Assembly: GCF_000203815.1 (NCBI RefSeq)
Contig: NW_004457703.1
Coordinates: forward strand, 558,001 to 622,000
DNA length: 64,000 nt
Source of the DNA: Cavenderia fasciculata
Taxonomy: Eukaryota > Evosea > Eumycetozoa > Acytosteliales > Cavenderiaceae
Direction of reading: 5' to 3'
The notes beneath the pieces were generated by a model. That model did not search any database and was not told the origin of the DNA. It worked only from the letters and a program-made list of their open reading frames with translations. Below are positions 1-12,886 of this stretch, piece by piece; position 1 is the stretch's first letter; every line of letters begins with the position of its first letter. The position numbers were made by a program, and so were the translations under genes.

Positions 1-1710
1 AATAATTTAAAAGAACAATAATAAATCCCAAAACCATATTAACATTACAACCAATCAACTATATATTATTATACCAGATTTGATTTGATTGATCAATCAA
101 TCAAAGTTGATCCAAAAAAAAAAAAAAACAGAGTTTAAATGCTAATTGTTGAGATTGATAAGATATAGATTAGTTCATCTATTTTGACAAACAAGTGGAG
201 TGAAGATCTTTAAAAAAAAATTTTGATTGTAAATAATAATAATAATAATATTGTTTATATTTAATTTTTGTTTTAGATCAAAAATAGTCAAAATATTTAA
301 TTGATCTTGACCTATAATATTATCTAATTTGATTAAATAAAATAGATATAATGATATACTTACTGTCTGTCATATCACATGACATACCAATATTAAAACG
401 AAACGACTTGCCTTCTAATTTGACCTAACATTTTAGTGATTGATGGTTTGACTTTTTTGTTTGTTGTTGGAATATAGGTTGACAAACCCCACCATCAAAG
501 TGAAAGTGTGGTGTGATGCAGATATATTAATTAGTGAACCACTTAACACTAAACACTACACTATTCCAGTATAAAGATTGTTTGAAAATACGTTTGTTGT
601 AAATTACACATTCTGGCTCGTTAGATGATAAAGAGTTTGCCGATATCCAATCACAAGCTTTGTTTTATGAATCATATTATCGGATGTGGATTAGTCATAC
701 ATGGCAATCAATCTTGTTTCCACTTATATAAACTTTAAATAAAGAGGAATGTGTTACTTCTTTATCTTCTGATCAGTTAGTGATGGGCGTTAAAATAATT
801 TGTTTGTTCAAATTTTGTTATAATCCTTCATACATACATATATAGTTGGTTAGCGTTTGGTTCATCTTTATATAGATTTATCTATAATTGCCAATTAATT
901 ATATATTGTTAATTTCGATCGTTTACCACTAGAACCCTTCAAACGTTTAATGTATCAACGAATCTGTAGAATTAAAATAAATCAACCGGTGATAGTAAAT
1001 GTGTGTATTTTAAATTAAAGAGATCATAAATATACTATTCAATATGTCTTACTTGTCTACGTAGTTACCACCTCAACAACCAAGTGACCAAGTGTGTGTC
1101 GATTAATTCCAACTGTTTGTTGTTATTGTATATGACGCAAATATTAAATATGATAAAAATTATGTGTGCGTGTGTGTGCGATGTATACTACTACAACAAC
1201 AACAACAACAACAACAACAATAACAATAAAGTTATTTGATGCAGCCGATGGTTATAAATACAAGAGGATTTGGAGTCCTTTTAGTTTGGATTCCAACCAA
1301 CCATCATTTAGTTTTCCAAATTACCAAATTTTTAACCTTATCCTGGAACATATATATATATATATTTATATTCATATCCATATATATAAAAATAAAGATT
1401 CTTAATCTAAGATTGATATTAATATTATAATTATAATTGCCATTTATATATATATCCATCTATATTTATATCCTTATCTATATTCAATAATCTCTATCTT
1501 ACCTATTCCAAGACTTTTGCTTGTTATAAATTTCTTGCTTGCTTGCTGCTGCTGCTGCTGTACTTTTGGATAATACTATAGTTCAACCAAACCAAATCAA
1601 ATCAACTATCCAACCAATCCAATTCAATCCAATTCAATCCAACAATCAACTATATCCAACCAAATACCAAATACCAAAACCAAAAATCAAAACTATAATT
1701 TCCTTTTTCC
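1..1710. other. Intergenic AT-rich DNA, no gene seen
   Basis: No open frame here has coding character. The DNA is AT-rich, with poly-A runs, an (ACA)n stretch near 1190-1220 and TA-rich stretches around 1350-1480. Short frames at 1166-1430 translate to low-complexity T/I/Y-rich sequence and are simple-sequence artefacts. The last few hundred bases probably hold the promoter and leader of the gene starting near 1711. Confidence 0.6.
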
Positions 1711-2226
1711 ATGATGAGACAAGTACTACTTTATCATTATTCATATATAATTATTACTATACTATTATTTATGGCCAACAACAAATTGTTGTTGGCACGT
1801 AGCCAAGACTATTATTTACCATTTACCAAATTTTCCATTACCAGACAAGAGACTGCACGTGATAGGGTTCTGTCGTTTGAAATTGACCTCGATCGTCATG
1901 AGATTATCGTGTCGAGTGACGAAGGAGAGTATCTTGAAATCGGTATTCCAGAGACTACATACCACGAGATTGCCCAAACCATCCTTTCGATCGACCAAGA
2001 GACCACCAACGTTCGTCCCGACGACTACTTTTGCCAGTCCTCTAATCCGACCCTATCCATGACTCTCACCATCAATCCACATGCACAGAACCAACATCAT
2101 CAACAACAACAAGAGTCTACACAGAACCAACAACAACAACAACAGTCAGTTCAATGGGACCATCCACTATGCTCCAACAAACCACACTTTATTGATGCTA
2201 TCGAAGCATTAATCGATCAAATCTAA
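1711..2226 (+). CDS. Unrecognised protein, possibly secreted or membrane-anchored
   Basis: Single-exon frame of 171 codons. I do not recognise the family. The first 30 residues are hydrophobic (IIITILLF core) and could be a signal peptide or anchor. An alternative start at 1771 (MANNKLLLAR) would remove part of it. Residues 30-110 have balanced composition, with many D/E residues and synonymous codons more GC-rich than the flanks, which supports real coding. A Q/H-rich linker (about 120-145) precedes a short conserved-looking C-terminus ending in ALIDQI. The base composition changes sharply at about 1800, which fits coding sequence. The start is uncertain and a 5' exon cannot be excluded. Confidence 0.55.
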   Translation: MMRQVLLYHYSYIIITILLFMANNKLLLARSQDYYLPFTKFSITRQETARDRVLSFEIDLDRHEIIVSSDEGEYLEIGIPETTYHEIAQTILSIDQETTNVRPDDYFCQSSNPTLSMTLTINPHAQNQHHQQQQESTQNQQQQQQSVQWDHPLCSNKPHFIDAIEALIDQI

Positions 2227-2438
2227 ATATATATACATACATACATCACATACATATATACACACGCATTCTATACGCAATAAAAAAAATATTAACAAAA
2301 TAGAGTTCGAGGAAATTTGAATTTTTCCCTCCCTTTTTGTTTTTTAATTTCTTTTAACTTTTGTATTGAAAGTTTGAACAATCTTTGTATCTGTGCATGC
2401 CTATAGAACTTATAATATACTATAATAATAATAATATA

Positions 2439-2777
2439 ATGGCTGATCAACAACAACAACAACAACCATACGAGAAAAGAGTATCACCTGAACAATCAAC
2501 ATCAACATTTGTTAGAATCGAACCACAATTGATAGACCCATGCATAGATGCTGGTATCTTTAATGTTGTCATTGTAGGCAAGATTTACAGTTACGATAAC
2601 GCCACTAACAAAATGGTACTTGGAGTCAGTGATGAAAACCAGATCACCGGTCATGTTAATAATCAAAAGTATAAAGATATGTGCAAGAGAGCCTACGACG
2701 AAGGTCATGTTGTACAAGTATTTTTCTTACTCAAACAGGGTGATGTAACTCATGAGGTTTGTATTACAAAAAATATT

Positions 2778-2812
<35 letters not shown>

Positions 2813-3101
2813 CACACAAATATTTATATACTAATACTAGATCATTTGATTTGATTTGATTGTCTTTTATAGATTCTAGGAGCACATGACTTTGGACAAA
2901 ATTTTGGTATGTTGTTATAATTAATTAATTAATTACAAATTATTCTAGTACTTTTTCGAATTGTATTTTATTAACTCTTTCTTCTACTTCTCTCAATTAA
3001 CAGATTTAGGTTTATATCATTCATGGATTGAATTGGCAACTTCACATTTTAGACCAGATAAAAGAGAAATTAATGAAGGTTTCATTCCACTTTTCCCATA
3101 G
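2439..3101 (+). CDS. Small conserved-looking protein, three exons, function unknown
   Basis: Exons 2439-2756, 2873-2906 and 3004-3101 give 149 residues. The introns start GTTTGT and GTATGT and end in AG, and the phases agree. The ATG at 2439 is chosen because upstream codons in this frame are TA-rich leader sequence. After a Q-run the protein is globular: a beta-rich segment (GIFNVVIVGKIYSYD), then a short helix (KYKDMCKRAYDEG), then a beta strand (VVQVFFLLK). This order is reminiscent of a single OB-fold protein, but I cannot name a family. The C-terminal part encoded by exons 2 and 3 reads GAHDFGQNF...WIELATSHF and ends in LFP. No TM or signal peptide is seen. The neighbour 250 bases downstream is on the same strand. 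Confidence 0.7.
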
Positions 3102-3351
3102 ACTATATTAATAATAATAATAATAATACCCCTTTTATAAATAATAATAATAATAAAAATAATAATTAAGTTTGTTGTATATATTAATTAAATTAATCCC
3201 CATTTCCGGTACAGACGACTTGTGATGCTGAATTTTGATTTGGTTCTTTTTTTTTTCTCACAAGTATGTAGAAACAAACAATGACACAACCATCTATGAT
3301 CATAGATATCATATCAATGGATGATTGATAGTTAGAAAGAAAGAAAAAGAT

Positions 3352-5024
3352 ATGTCAACAGAGACTATAACAACACCATCAATGGTTGATATAACGCTAC
3401 TACAAGACAACAATGAAGAATCAACTCTGACAGAGCCTGTCAAAGTTCTTGAAGACAGTAGTGGTAGTAGTAGTAGTGAGTTTGATCTAAATGTACTTGA
3501 AGAATTACAATCTATTATCAAAGGTATCATTGTCAAGCATCTATCTTCTGTCACCATTACAACTACAACAAATGAACAACATGATGATAAAGAAAAAGAA
3601 GATGATGGTGAAAAAGAAATCAAAGCAAATGGTGACCAAGAAGAACAAAAACAAGAACGGTTGCAAGATACACACTCTAATATAGTGGTTTATCCTTTTG
3701 GTAAGAGATAGACAGACATAATCAAAAGGATATATAAATATATATATTAACGACTAGTTCTATTCTATAATAGATCATTTGAGCCAAGATGAATTGAAAC
3801 AATTGATTGGAGACGATGAACAACCTACACTATTTCTCGATCCTCTGCAAGCTACCAAGTTCAACTATGACAATCAATTGGATTATTTAATGTTGTTAAA
3901 GAATAACAAGTTGTATTATCCTTCTAAACCATATCACAAACATGTATGTAGTTAGGTTAGTTATTGGTATACATCTCCGATGATATATATATATTAATCC
4001 AAATATTATTATTTTAGGTTGGTATTGTATTGTATGCCTGGGGTGCATTACAAAGGTTTCCAGTTAGTTTTAATCAACTTTATGGTTTAAATGAAACTGT
4101 CATTGTTAAAGATACCATTGATAATAATAATAACGTCAAACAAGAAGGAGAAGAAAGAGAATCATCTACATCTACATCTACTACGAAATCGGTTGATGAA
4201 AATAATACTACTTCATTAAATTCACCTGAATCATCAACCTCTACGACGACTAGTACGACAACACCACCTCCTCCAATTACAATTCAAATTAATCAATTAA
4301 CAAATCAAACCAATACAGATAGATTGGTTCGTTTAATTTCAAATTGGAAGAACGATATGATAAAAGACAAGGAAGAACAAGTTTATCAATTTTTAAAACC
4401 TCTTACCATGAGATGTATATTAACCATGTTTGGAGTAAGAAAAACTTTGGGTTCTGTAGATACCTATTTTCCACCTGGGTATGTTAAACTATGAAAAGCT
4501 GTATTATTATTACACCTTTACTTATATTGTTCTCTTTCTTTAGACCAATTAAACTTATAAATACAAGTAACCAATTACATTCACCAAAGAGTGCATCTAA
4601 ATTGACAGTATCATCAAGAGCTTTATGTAAACATGGTATAAGATCAGAGAATTCATTTTGGGGTTCTGGAAAAGGACCTGAACCAATTAAAAATCTAAGG
4701 GCTGAGAAAGTAATGGTATCCATTCTATCTGATCCCACTTGGATCAATATTCATTTATTACCTGTAAGTATTGTTGAGGAGTCAATGACAAAATACTAAT
4801 TAATATTAATATCTTTCTTTCTCATAAGCATAATATAACTATCATTGAAATTAGAAATTATCTTGGTTATGGATTAAGATGGGATGCATCGGGTGAATCA
4901 TTTAGAGGCTATTTAGAACCACAAATGGAAGGTATTTAAAACTAAAAACATCCGATATGCATGTACATATATTAATATTCAAATCTTTAATATAGATGGA
5001 CATGAAAAAGGATGGAAACATTAA
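3352..5024 (+). CDS. Conserved protein of unknown function, six exons
   Basis: Exons 3352-3700, 3774-3943, 4018-4478, 4544-4763, 4829-4931 and 4996-5024 keep frame and give 443 residues. The N-terminal 115 residues are acidic and low complexity. A globular part follows (LGDDEQPTLFLDPLQ..., then VGIVLYAWGALQRFP), interrupted by an S/T-rich insert of about 60 residues typical of dictyostelids. The last 110 residues look strongly conserved: LCKHGIRSENSFWG, ILSDPTWINIHLLPH, EIRNYLGYGLRWD and FRGYLEPQ, ending with DGHEKGWKH. The invariant-looking W, H, R and Y residues suggest a binding or catalytic site, but I do not recognise the domain and assign no function. No signal peptide or TM is seen. 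The small last exon (9 codons) is supported only by splice sites and phase. Confidence 0.75.
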
Positions 5025-7697
5025 ATTTAAAGAAAGACTCTTCGGCCATAGAGACATATATGAATTCCGCCGGCGTCGATAAATCTTTGTCGGCTCATTA
5101 AAAATGATGTTGATGTTGACGACATGTAAATACAAGATTTAATTTTAATTGTACAATATATAGAATGACCAAAAGTCAGAAATACAATCTGTTGTTGGTA
5201 AAGTTATTGTTGATGTTGTCATCAACTTTCAAATCTTTAATTTTATACGATGATCAAGTTTAGTGGAAGATTTTCCACTCCACACACATTTATCTACTTT
5301 AATGCCAATATGTCCTATATCTTTAATGTATGTTAAATTGATCAATAATTGTGATAGGCAGGATGAATAATTAATTATTTAAAATGGAATTTCATTCATC
5401 AAAGAAGCCAACCAACCAACCAATACTAGTCCTTAACCCCTACCACCTCCAATTGAATACCACATACTATAGATCGATCTATAGTGATTTGACCATTATA
5501 TCCACACCCACGCACACACACAAAACCATCCTCAAAAATGATAGGGATACAAAAAAATATGAACCCAATCAAAATGATCTGATCACCCCACCCACCACAC
5601 ACACAATTGGATTGATGGGTGGTGGGTTTTAAAAGAGTGGGTGATGTTGTGGTAACTACAATGAGTACCAATCAAACACCCACACACCCCACCCCCGCTC
5701 TACAACTCTGTATTAAAGAGTGGTCTACGATTGTAAACAGACATGAAGAGGGACTGAGAGGTTGGTGATGGGCTCATCTGATGATCACTACTTGTTTATC
5801 TTTGGAAAACAACCACTCAACACACCCTCACAACACACAACATTCTATGTACAAATATATTTGGTACTATCTGCCAAGGTGAGGACAGAGCAGCCCTCAT
5901 CAGCAGCCGGTTCAAAGTAGGGTTACGATAAAAATAGAAGTTGTTTCTTTTTCTCTCTTTTTAAAAAAACATTAAAATACAATTTAAAATATATATCGCT
6001 ATCGATCCATCCCATCCATTGTTAGCAAAAGAGAAAAAAAAAAACAAGGTGAGAGACTTTTGAAAAATCACCAGTAGCAACAGGATTAAGGATATCTTAT
6101 CTTACCTACCCAAAAGAAAAGAAACACTATTTAGCCAATAATCCAACAACAAACCATCAACAAGCCAATTATAATTGATCAAAAGTTGGTCACACAAGAA
6201 CAATTGGGATTCATTTTCCATTCTTGAATAGATACATACATAGATAGATACATCCAGTACTTCATTTTAGTAGTATATATATTTTTTTATAAAACCTTCC
6301 CATTTTTGTACAAAGTCTCTTTTTCCAATTTATATAAACATTTAATTTAATATTTTTTCTCTATTCCACAACACCAACAAAATAGGCACCTCTCCATCTT
6401 CATCTTCCTTTTCTTCTTCCTCTACTTATTCTCTTACTCCTCTCACACCAAATAAAACACATCACCAAATTTGTTATTTTTTTGGTTCATTCATCCATCT
6501 ATCCATCCAGTACCAAAGGAAATACGATAGGAGGTCTCGTTAGAATCATCAACAATACCCTCTAGTCTATTTTTATAACTACTACTACTTGCATTGTTGG
6601 GAACCAAGATCTTTTTTTTTTTCATTTCAGTTTCGATCGCTGCAATTCGATTGTGCACCCATTTAAAAAAAAAAATCAATTTAAAATTAATTTTGTTGAT
6701 TTTTTAAAATTGGAATCACTACTGACAACGACGGCTTTAGATATCTAGTTGTATATCTAATTTTCAGTTTATTGTTGTTGGCGCCGGTTTTTAAAAAGTT
6801 TAAAATTGGATACCTTCCATCATCCAGCTTTGAATGTAAGTTAAAAGACTCTCTCTTTATATATTTAAATTTATATAAAATCTTATTTATTTGTTGTACG
6901 AACAACACACACACACACATATATATATATGCAGGTGGCTCACTACAACAATTGTATATATCTGTTTTGTTTGGATTTTTGTTTTAATGTGTTGTGGTTA
7001 GGGTTAGAGTACTCTAACTACTACCAACCACAAACAGTTGTGCCTTCCCCCCTTTCCATCCACCCACACCACCACATTTAATCCATCAACTTTGACCATG
7101 CCCATGGTGGGCTCACTCAACCCTTCCCAACCCATCCCAACACAACACAACACAACACCATCAACAAAACATAACACCATTTCCATCACTATATAGTTAG
7201 TTAGTACTTACTTTACTTGCTTGGAGGAGGGAAGGGAATTCAACAAATCAAATAATCACACACACACACCTTCTCTCTCACCACCATCAAAAATGGTTTA
7301 AATTGTGAAACAAACAAATACAACAATTCAATTGTGTTATATGTTTTGTTTAATGGTTGGAACCCAACTCTCTTCCTCTCTTTCATTCTAAATTCTTCTC
7401 CTTATCAATTTTAATCATCCATCCATCTCACTCAGTCAGCCAGCGTCACATAATTAATGTCCTCCACACTCCTTTATCAATATTAAATTTCCATCATCAC
7501 CAAAGAACAAGTACAACAACAAGAAGAAGAAGAAGAGGAAGAAGAAGTAGTAGGTGCATATACTTTGACTGATTGATTGATTGAATTGGTTGATATCATT
7601 ATTATTATTGCTACACTGTACTATTACTGCTGTACTACTCTTACTCTTGTTGATTCAACTGCAGTAGTAAGATATCTTTCTTCTTCATCATCATCAT

Positions 7698-7700
<3 letters not shown>

Positions 7701-7746
<46 letters not shown>
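7701..7746 (+). repeat. (ATC)n microsatellite
   Basis: About 15 uninterrupted ATC/CAT units in the non-coding region upstream of the 8427 gene. It is not within a convincing reading frame. Confidence 0.9.
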
Positions 7747-8240
7747 GCAGTTCTTTGGATTAATTGGTCAGTGGGAATAGAAACACTGATCATTCAGTCA
7801 GCCAGTCTAGCCTGTATGACACACAACACAAACAGCAACAATCATCTTTCTTTGTAAGATTGATTTCGTCACGATATATTCCGTTGACCCAACGAGACGT
7901 TGAACGTTTGTGATTGATAGATAAGATATAGATATAGATATATCAGTCAGTTGAATCGTTATTCATTCATTCATTCATTATCTCTATCTCTTACAACGAC
8001 GATCTTGTAATAATAATAATAATAATAATATTAAATAATAATAGTGAACAAACTCTAGTCTTCTTCTTTGTCAGTCTCACCCTCATTAAAGACTGCAGTC
8101 GCCCATTCAATTTATTATTTATTTTATTTGTTTTAATTCTTTTCATTCCTATAATTAAATTTTATTGGTTAGTTTTTTATTTTTAAAATCCAATGCGATG
8201 ATTTTGATTCAATATTGAATATATATATATTTATTCTACA

Positions 8241-8263
8241 CTCTCTCTCTCTCTCTCTCTCTC
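8241..8263 (+). repeat. (CT)n microsatellite
   Basis: Eleven CT units about 165 bases upstream of the ATG at 8427, in the presumed leader or promoter. Confidence 0.9.
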
Positions 8264-8426
8264 ATTTTTTTAGAATCTTGTACAGTACCGTATTTATTAA
8301 CGTACTTCTTTTGTTTTTTTTTATTTCCTTTTTCAGCTTTGCGCAAACAATCAAATAAAAAATTAATTAAATAATAATAGTAGTAATAATAATATAATAA
8401 TCGATTATTGTAATATTTGACCAAAA

Positions 8427-11400
8427 ATGTATCAAATACAAAATGAAGATTTGAATAATGGTAAGAATAGAATAGAATAGAATAGAATAGAGAGAACTAG
8501 TTAGTTTAGATAGACCTATATTTATATATTTATAATTTAATATTTCATTGGTTGTATTTTATTATTAACAACAATTACTCATACTTTCCATTCACTCATT
8601 CATTACACTACTTGATACATGTATCATCATCATCATCATAAATAATATAATATACATTTCTAAATTATAGATTATTTCTTAAAAATGTTAACAACGCCAC
8701 AACAACAAAATACTAATAATATTAATAATAACAATAATAATATCAACAATAATAATGGTTCGGTTGGTGCACAGACACCATATTTTATTGATATGAATCA
8801 ATCGCAAATGCAAACACCACAACATATAACCAATCCTCAAATGAGAAATAATAATAATGGCGCGCCACAGGTACAAATGATATCTATCAATTCAACTGTT
8901 GATGGAATGGACAATCATCAACAGCAACAACAATTACATATGATCCACAAACCAATCGATCTACCACCTCCAACTATTACAACGTCGTCGACCTCTGGAA
9001 AATCTTCAACTTCCAAACCAAAGAAACCAGCTGGTGGATCAGGTGCATCATCCTCTACTACCACTGCAAAGAGGACCCAAAAGAAACAACCTACTACCAA
9101 TATTCCAACCACAATAGCCATCACTACCATTCCACAACAACCAACCTCTGTAAATACAACCTCTGCAAATAATACCCCAAATATCAATTCCAACAATATC
9201 ATTACTCCATCATCGATCGTTGGTGGTGGTGATTTGAACAACTTTTGTACTAGCAATAGTAATAGTAGCATGAACCTAATATCAAATACTCCGCCAACCT
9301 ATCCATACGATTTTGATGGACAGTCTTCCAAATCAGTGATGATGCAACCGACAACCTCTGGATCGACTCCCATCTCGAGTGGAGGATGCGACCCATCTTC
9401 ATTTCAAATGATGGATATGATGAATGCAAGCTCACCCATCTTGACAATGCCACAGTACGAAAAGGAAGAATTGGTGGGATATTACAATCCTCAACCAATG
9501 ACGGTGGGACAACCGTCGTCATCGGATCATCAACAACAAAATACATTTAATCTTCAACATCAATTGCTCGTGCACAACCAATTGCAACAACAAAACTCCC
9601 AAATGATGTTGACTGATTACCCCGTGCCAAATTCTGCCAATAGTTCGCCAAACTCTTTTCCCGATGACAGAATATCTCCCTCCATCCCAATGCATCATCA
9701 ACAACTAATCTCTCAACAAACTCCTCAACAATCAATGTGTGATTTTCAATCAAATCAACAATTTCAACAACACCATCAACAAAATCAACATCAACAACAG
9801 CAACATCAACAGCATCAACAACAAATGCAACAACAAATGCAACAACAGCAACAAATGCAACAACAACTTTCATTTATTCCCGAACCATTACAAATGAATA
9901 GTTCACCACAAAACAACAACAATAACAATCAAATGACAATGACCGATTACAACCGACAAGCATTACATATGTCTTCCAATCTTGTTTTACCATCAAACAA
10001 TAATAATAATATTAATATTAATAATAATAACACCGAATTATCATCTTTACAACCTCCCCATCAGACGACACCATCACAACTATTACAACAACAACAACAA
10101 TCTGTATTAAATCTTCAACCACCTCCATCTCTTTCATCGTCATCTCCACCCAACACCATGACAATACCTTCTTCGCTTTCATCATCGACAGGATCGATCT
10201 CTAGTCCAAAGAAAAAGGCACCAGCCAAGAAAAGAAAGCAGACCAAAGATGACAAGTTCAATCCTCCTCCACTCACCTCATCTCTCAGCCAACCACTTTT
10301 GATGGTTTCCCTCAAAGATGATCCCATGATCAGCTCTCCACTCCACTCGAGCCAAAAATCCGTTCCCATCTCCAACCAGGTCGTTGGAGCTGGTGCTTTG
10401 AACAGTTCAACCAATGATTTTGCATTGGGTCCACCAAACGCTGAAAATGCATTCTCTCGATTCCTCCGTATCGCAAACGAGTTACCACAACATGAACTAC
10501 AAAGATTTTGTTCAATGGTTTATCAATTTTCTATTTATCATCTTTCACAATTACAACAACAACCTCAGCAACCTCAACAACAACAACAATCTCAACAGCA
10601 GCAACAATATTCTACACCACCTCATCAACAACAACCAAACTATCAACAACAACAAAATTCTCAACCACCTTTAAACCAACAAATCCAACAACAACAACAT
10701 TTCAATAATAATAATATTAATACTAATACAAATAATAATAATAACAATAATAGTATTAATAATTTTTCAAATTATAATTATCAACAATTGTCATCTTCTC
10801 CACCACAACAACAACAACAAATTCAACAACAACAATATTATCCAAATAATCAACAACATGCACTACCAATGAATCATATGATGCACCAACAACAACAACC
10901 AATGATTCAACAACAACCACCACCACCAATGATGCAATCTCAAATTCAATCATCTACACCTTCATCATCATATTCGTCGCCACTCAGTAGTGATCAACAT
11001 GCTCACCCATTGTCATCATCTGGAATGTTGAGTTCTTCCTCAAATACCATTATTGCTCCAAGTGGTACCAAAAAATCAAAATCAACCAAACCCAAAGACA
11101 GCAAACCAAAAAGATCAACTTCTAAATCAAAAAAGAAGACTCCAGAGAATGATACCACTTCAAGAGATTTTATCACCTCTAAATGTTCTCCATTGGCAAA
11201 TCTAAATGTAAAGGTATGTATTTATTACAATAACAATCTATTCTTCTATGTAAAATAATAATATTAATTTTCCTATTAATATCAAATTTAAAGGAAATAA
11301 TTAACAAAGATATTTTAAAAGTATTAGATGCCAATCAAAGAGAAGAATTACAAAAATTACTACCAAATTGTGACAATGTAGATTCCATTTTTGATCACAT

Positions 11401-11479
11401 CATTTTTGAAGAAAGTATAGAAAAGTACAGAAAGGATTTACAAGCAGGTGCATTGGAATCCCTACAAGATGGTTGGTAG
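8427..11479 (+). CDS. Q/N-rich nuclear protein with C-terminal ASXH/DEUBAD-like domain
   Basis: Exons 8427-8460, 8671-11213 and 11294-11479 give 920 residues. The short first exon (MYQIQNEDLNN) is supported by a GTAAGA donor and matching phase. Most of the protein is low complexity (poly-N, poly-Q, S/T/P) with basic patches that look like nuclear localisation signals (KKKAPAKKRKQTK near residue 520 and a K/S/T-rich block before exon 3). A short ordered segment lies around residue 590-625 (NAFSRFLRIANELPQHEL). The end of exon 2 plus exon 3 is compact: SPLANLNVKEIINKD, then REELQKLLP, then FEESIEKYRKDLQAG. This follows the Asx-homology pattern (LxxLLP followed by an FxxxLxxFQxxLxxG helix) found in Asx/ASXL, INO80G/NFRKB-type and plant GATA26/27 proteins, where it binds BAP1/UCH-type deubiquitinases or acts in chromatin complexes. 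The family call is by eye. No GATA finger is visible. Confidence 0.75.
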
Positions 11480-11720
11480 TAAATCAAAACAAAAAAACTT
11501 AAATATTTATAGGATCAATGATTCAAAAAAAACCATTAATCCAAAAATACCTGAAAATAAATTATTATATATAATAAATAACACCGACCAAAAAAAAAGA
11601 CATCATATATAATTGTCAAAGCTCGGTGTTATAAACTAATCCAAACCAACATATTTCCATTCTATTCTATTCTATTCTATTCTATATACAACATTGATTT
11701 TATTATTATTATTATTAGTA

Positions 11721-11744
11721 TTATTGAGGTGGTTGTTGAGGTGG

Positions 11745-11794
<50 letters not shown>

Positions 11795-12584
11795 GAGGTG
11801 GTGTAGATACTGATTGAGGTTCAATTGGTCTTGGAAACTAAATTAAAAATAATAATTAACAATGTTTAAAATTAATGAGTTATTATTATTATTATTATTT
11901 GCTCTTACCTTGTTAAATAAAGAATCAACAACTAAACCTAATCTTTTTGTATCTTCAATTTGTTTGATTGTATAGGCAGCTATTTTGAGTTTATCTTGAT
12001 GTGCATTGGGATCGAAATTGATAGAGTAACCATTGACAATATCCCAGTTGACGATTGACCCAATCTTATCAAAAGCTTGACGTAGATGATACAATGATTG
12101 TGTAAGACGAGATGTCAACACTGCCTTTAGATCAGGTGCTTGATAGATACTACCATTGATGATATAGTACAATGTTTGAACCTTTACATCACCAGGTGAT
12201 TCTCTATATTGTCTTGCTATTAAAAATAATGATGGTTCTTGATAATTTATAACTTGATATTCTATTCCTACCATTGTTCTAAAAAGAAAAATATAAATAA
12301 TATAAAACATTAGTTATCTTTCTCTCTTTCTTTCTTCTATCTCTATCTCTATGTCTCTCTTACTTTAAAGCTGAAGGATCTAATCTTTGCATTTTAAGTA
12401 TTTCATTATTACATTGTTTATCGTAGAACTGAGACATTGAAAAGTAAGTCAATACTGTCATTTGATTCAACGGGAACATTTGTAACCATAACGGATCCCT
12501 CCACATGATTTGAGTGAGATCTTCAACCTCACCCTCACGAGCTGATCCTTCAAACAAAGGAGAGTTTATTGATCCTACATTCAT
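11721..12584 (-). CDS. med6: Mediator of RNA polymerase II transcription subunit 6
   Basis: Minus-strand exons 12584-12364, 12278-11909 and 11837-11721 give 235 residues, close to animal Med6 in length. Med6 is a head-module subunit linking activators to RNA polymerase II. Diagnostic segments are [33 protein letters not shown] followed by ILKMQRL (exon 1), then [38 protein letters not shown] and the [17 protein letters not shown] helix (exon 2). These match the conserved Med6 core in order. Exon 3 is a dictyostelid extension: [13 protein letters not shown] followed by a poly-Q run (about 20 Q) and PPQ. Exon phases agree (2, 0). The gene converges with the 8427 gene, leaving about 240 bases between the stops. 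Confidence 0.93.
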
Positions 12585-12886
12585 TAGAACTCTCTTTTCT
12601 TATCTCTATCTATCTAAACTATCTGATCAGATAACAAACTAAAAACAAAAAACAACTACACAACAACTTGAAGTTTGACCTCCAAAGTTTGTTTTTTTGA
12701 TTCATTTAATATTTACAAAAAAGGGAAGGAATTGATTAATAATTTTATTTATTAATAAGATGGTTATTAATTAAATGTAATATAATGTTGAACCATGACG
12801 TGACGTAGTTGGTTATATAATAATATATATATAAGGATGTTTTGGAGGATAAATTAACAAATTAATTGATTTGTTTGTTGGTTGGT
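12585..12886. other. Short intergenic gap, med6 upstream region
   Basis: About 300 AT-rich bases between med6 (transcribed leftward from 12584) and the end of the next minus-strand gene at 12887. No coding frame is seen. It probably contains the med6 promoter and the 3' UTR of the upstream gene. Confidence 0.6.

Larger units (their letters stand above)
5025..8426. other. Long non-coding stretch, probably upstream region and leader of the 8427 gene
   Basis: About 3.4 kb with no convincing coding frame on either strand. From about 6380 the plus strand is strongly pyrimidine-rich (TCTTCC/CCATC tracts) and carries simple repeats: (CA)n at about 6905-6920, (ATC)n at 7701-7746 and (CT)n at 8241-8263. 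A pyrimidine tract plus AG just before the 8427 start (about 8330-8340) could be the acceptor of a 5'-UTR intron. Such long low-complexity upstream regions are common before developmental regulators in social amoebae, but no specific binding sites can be claimed. Confidence 0.5.

Noticed and set aside
5384-5671. Opposing 80-codon frames on both strands
   Set aside because: They lie over CA/CCAACC-rich simple sequence. The translations are low complexity without features.
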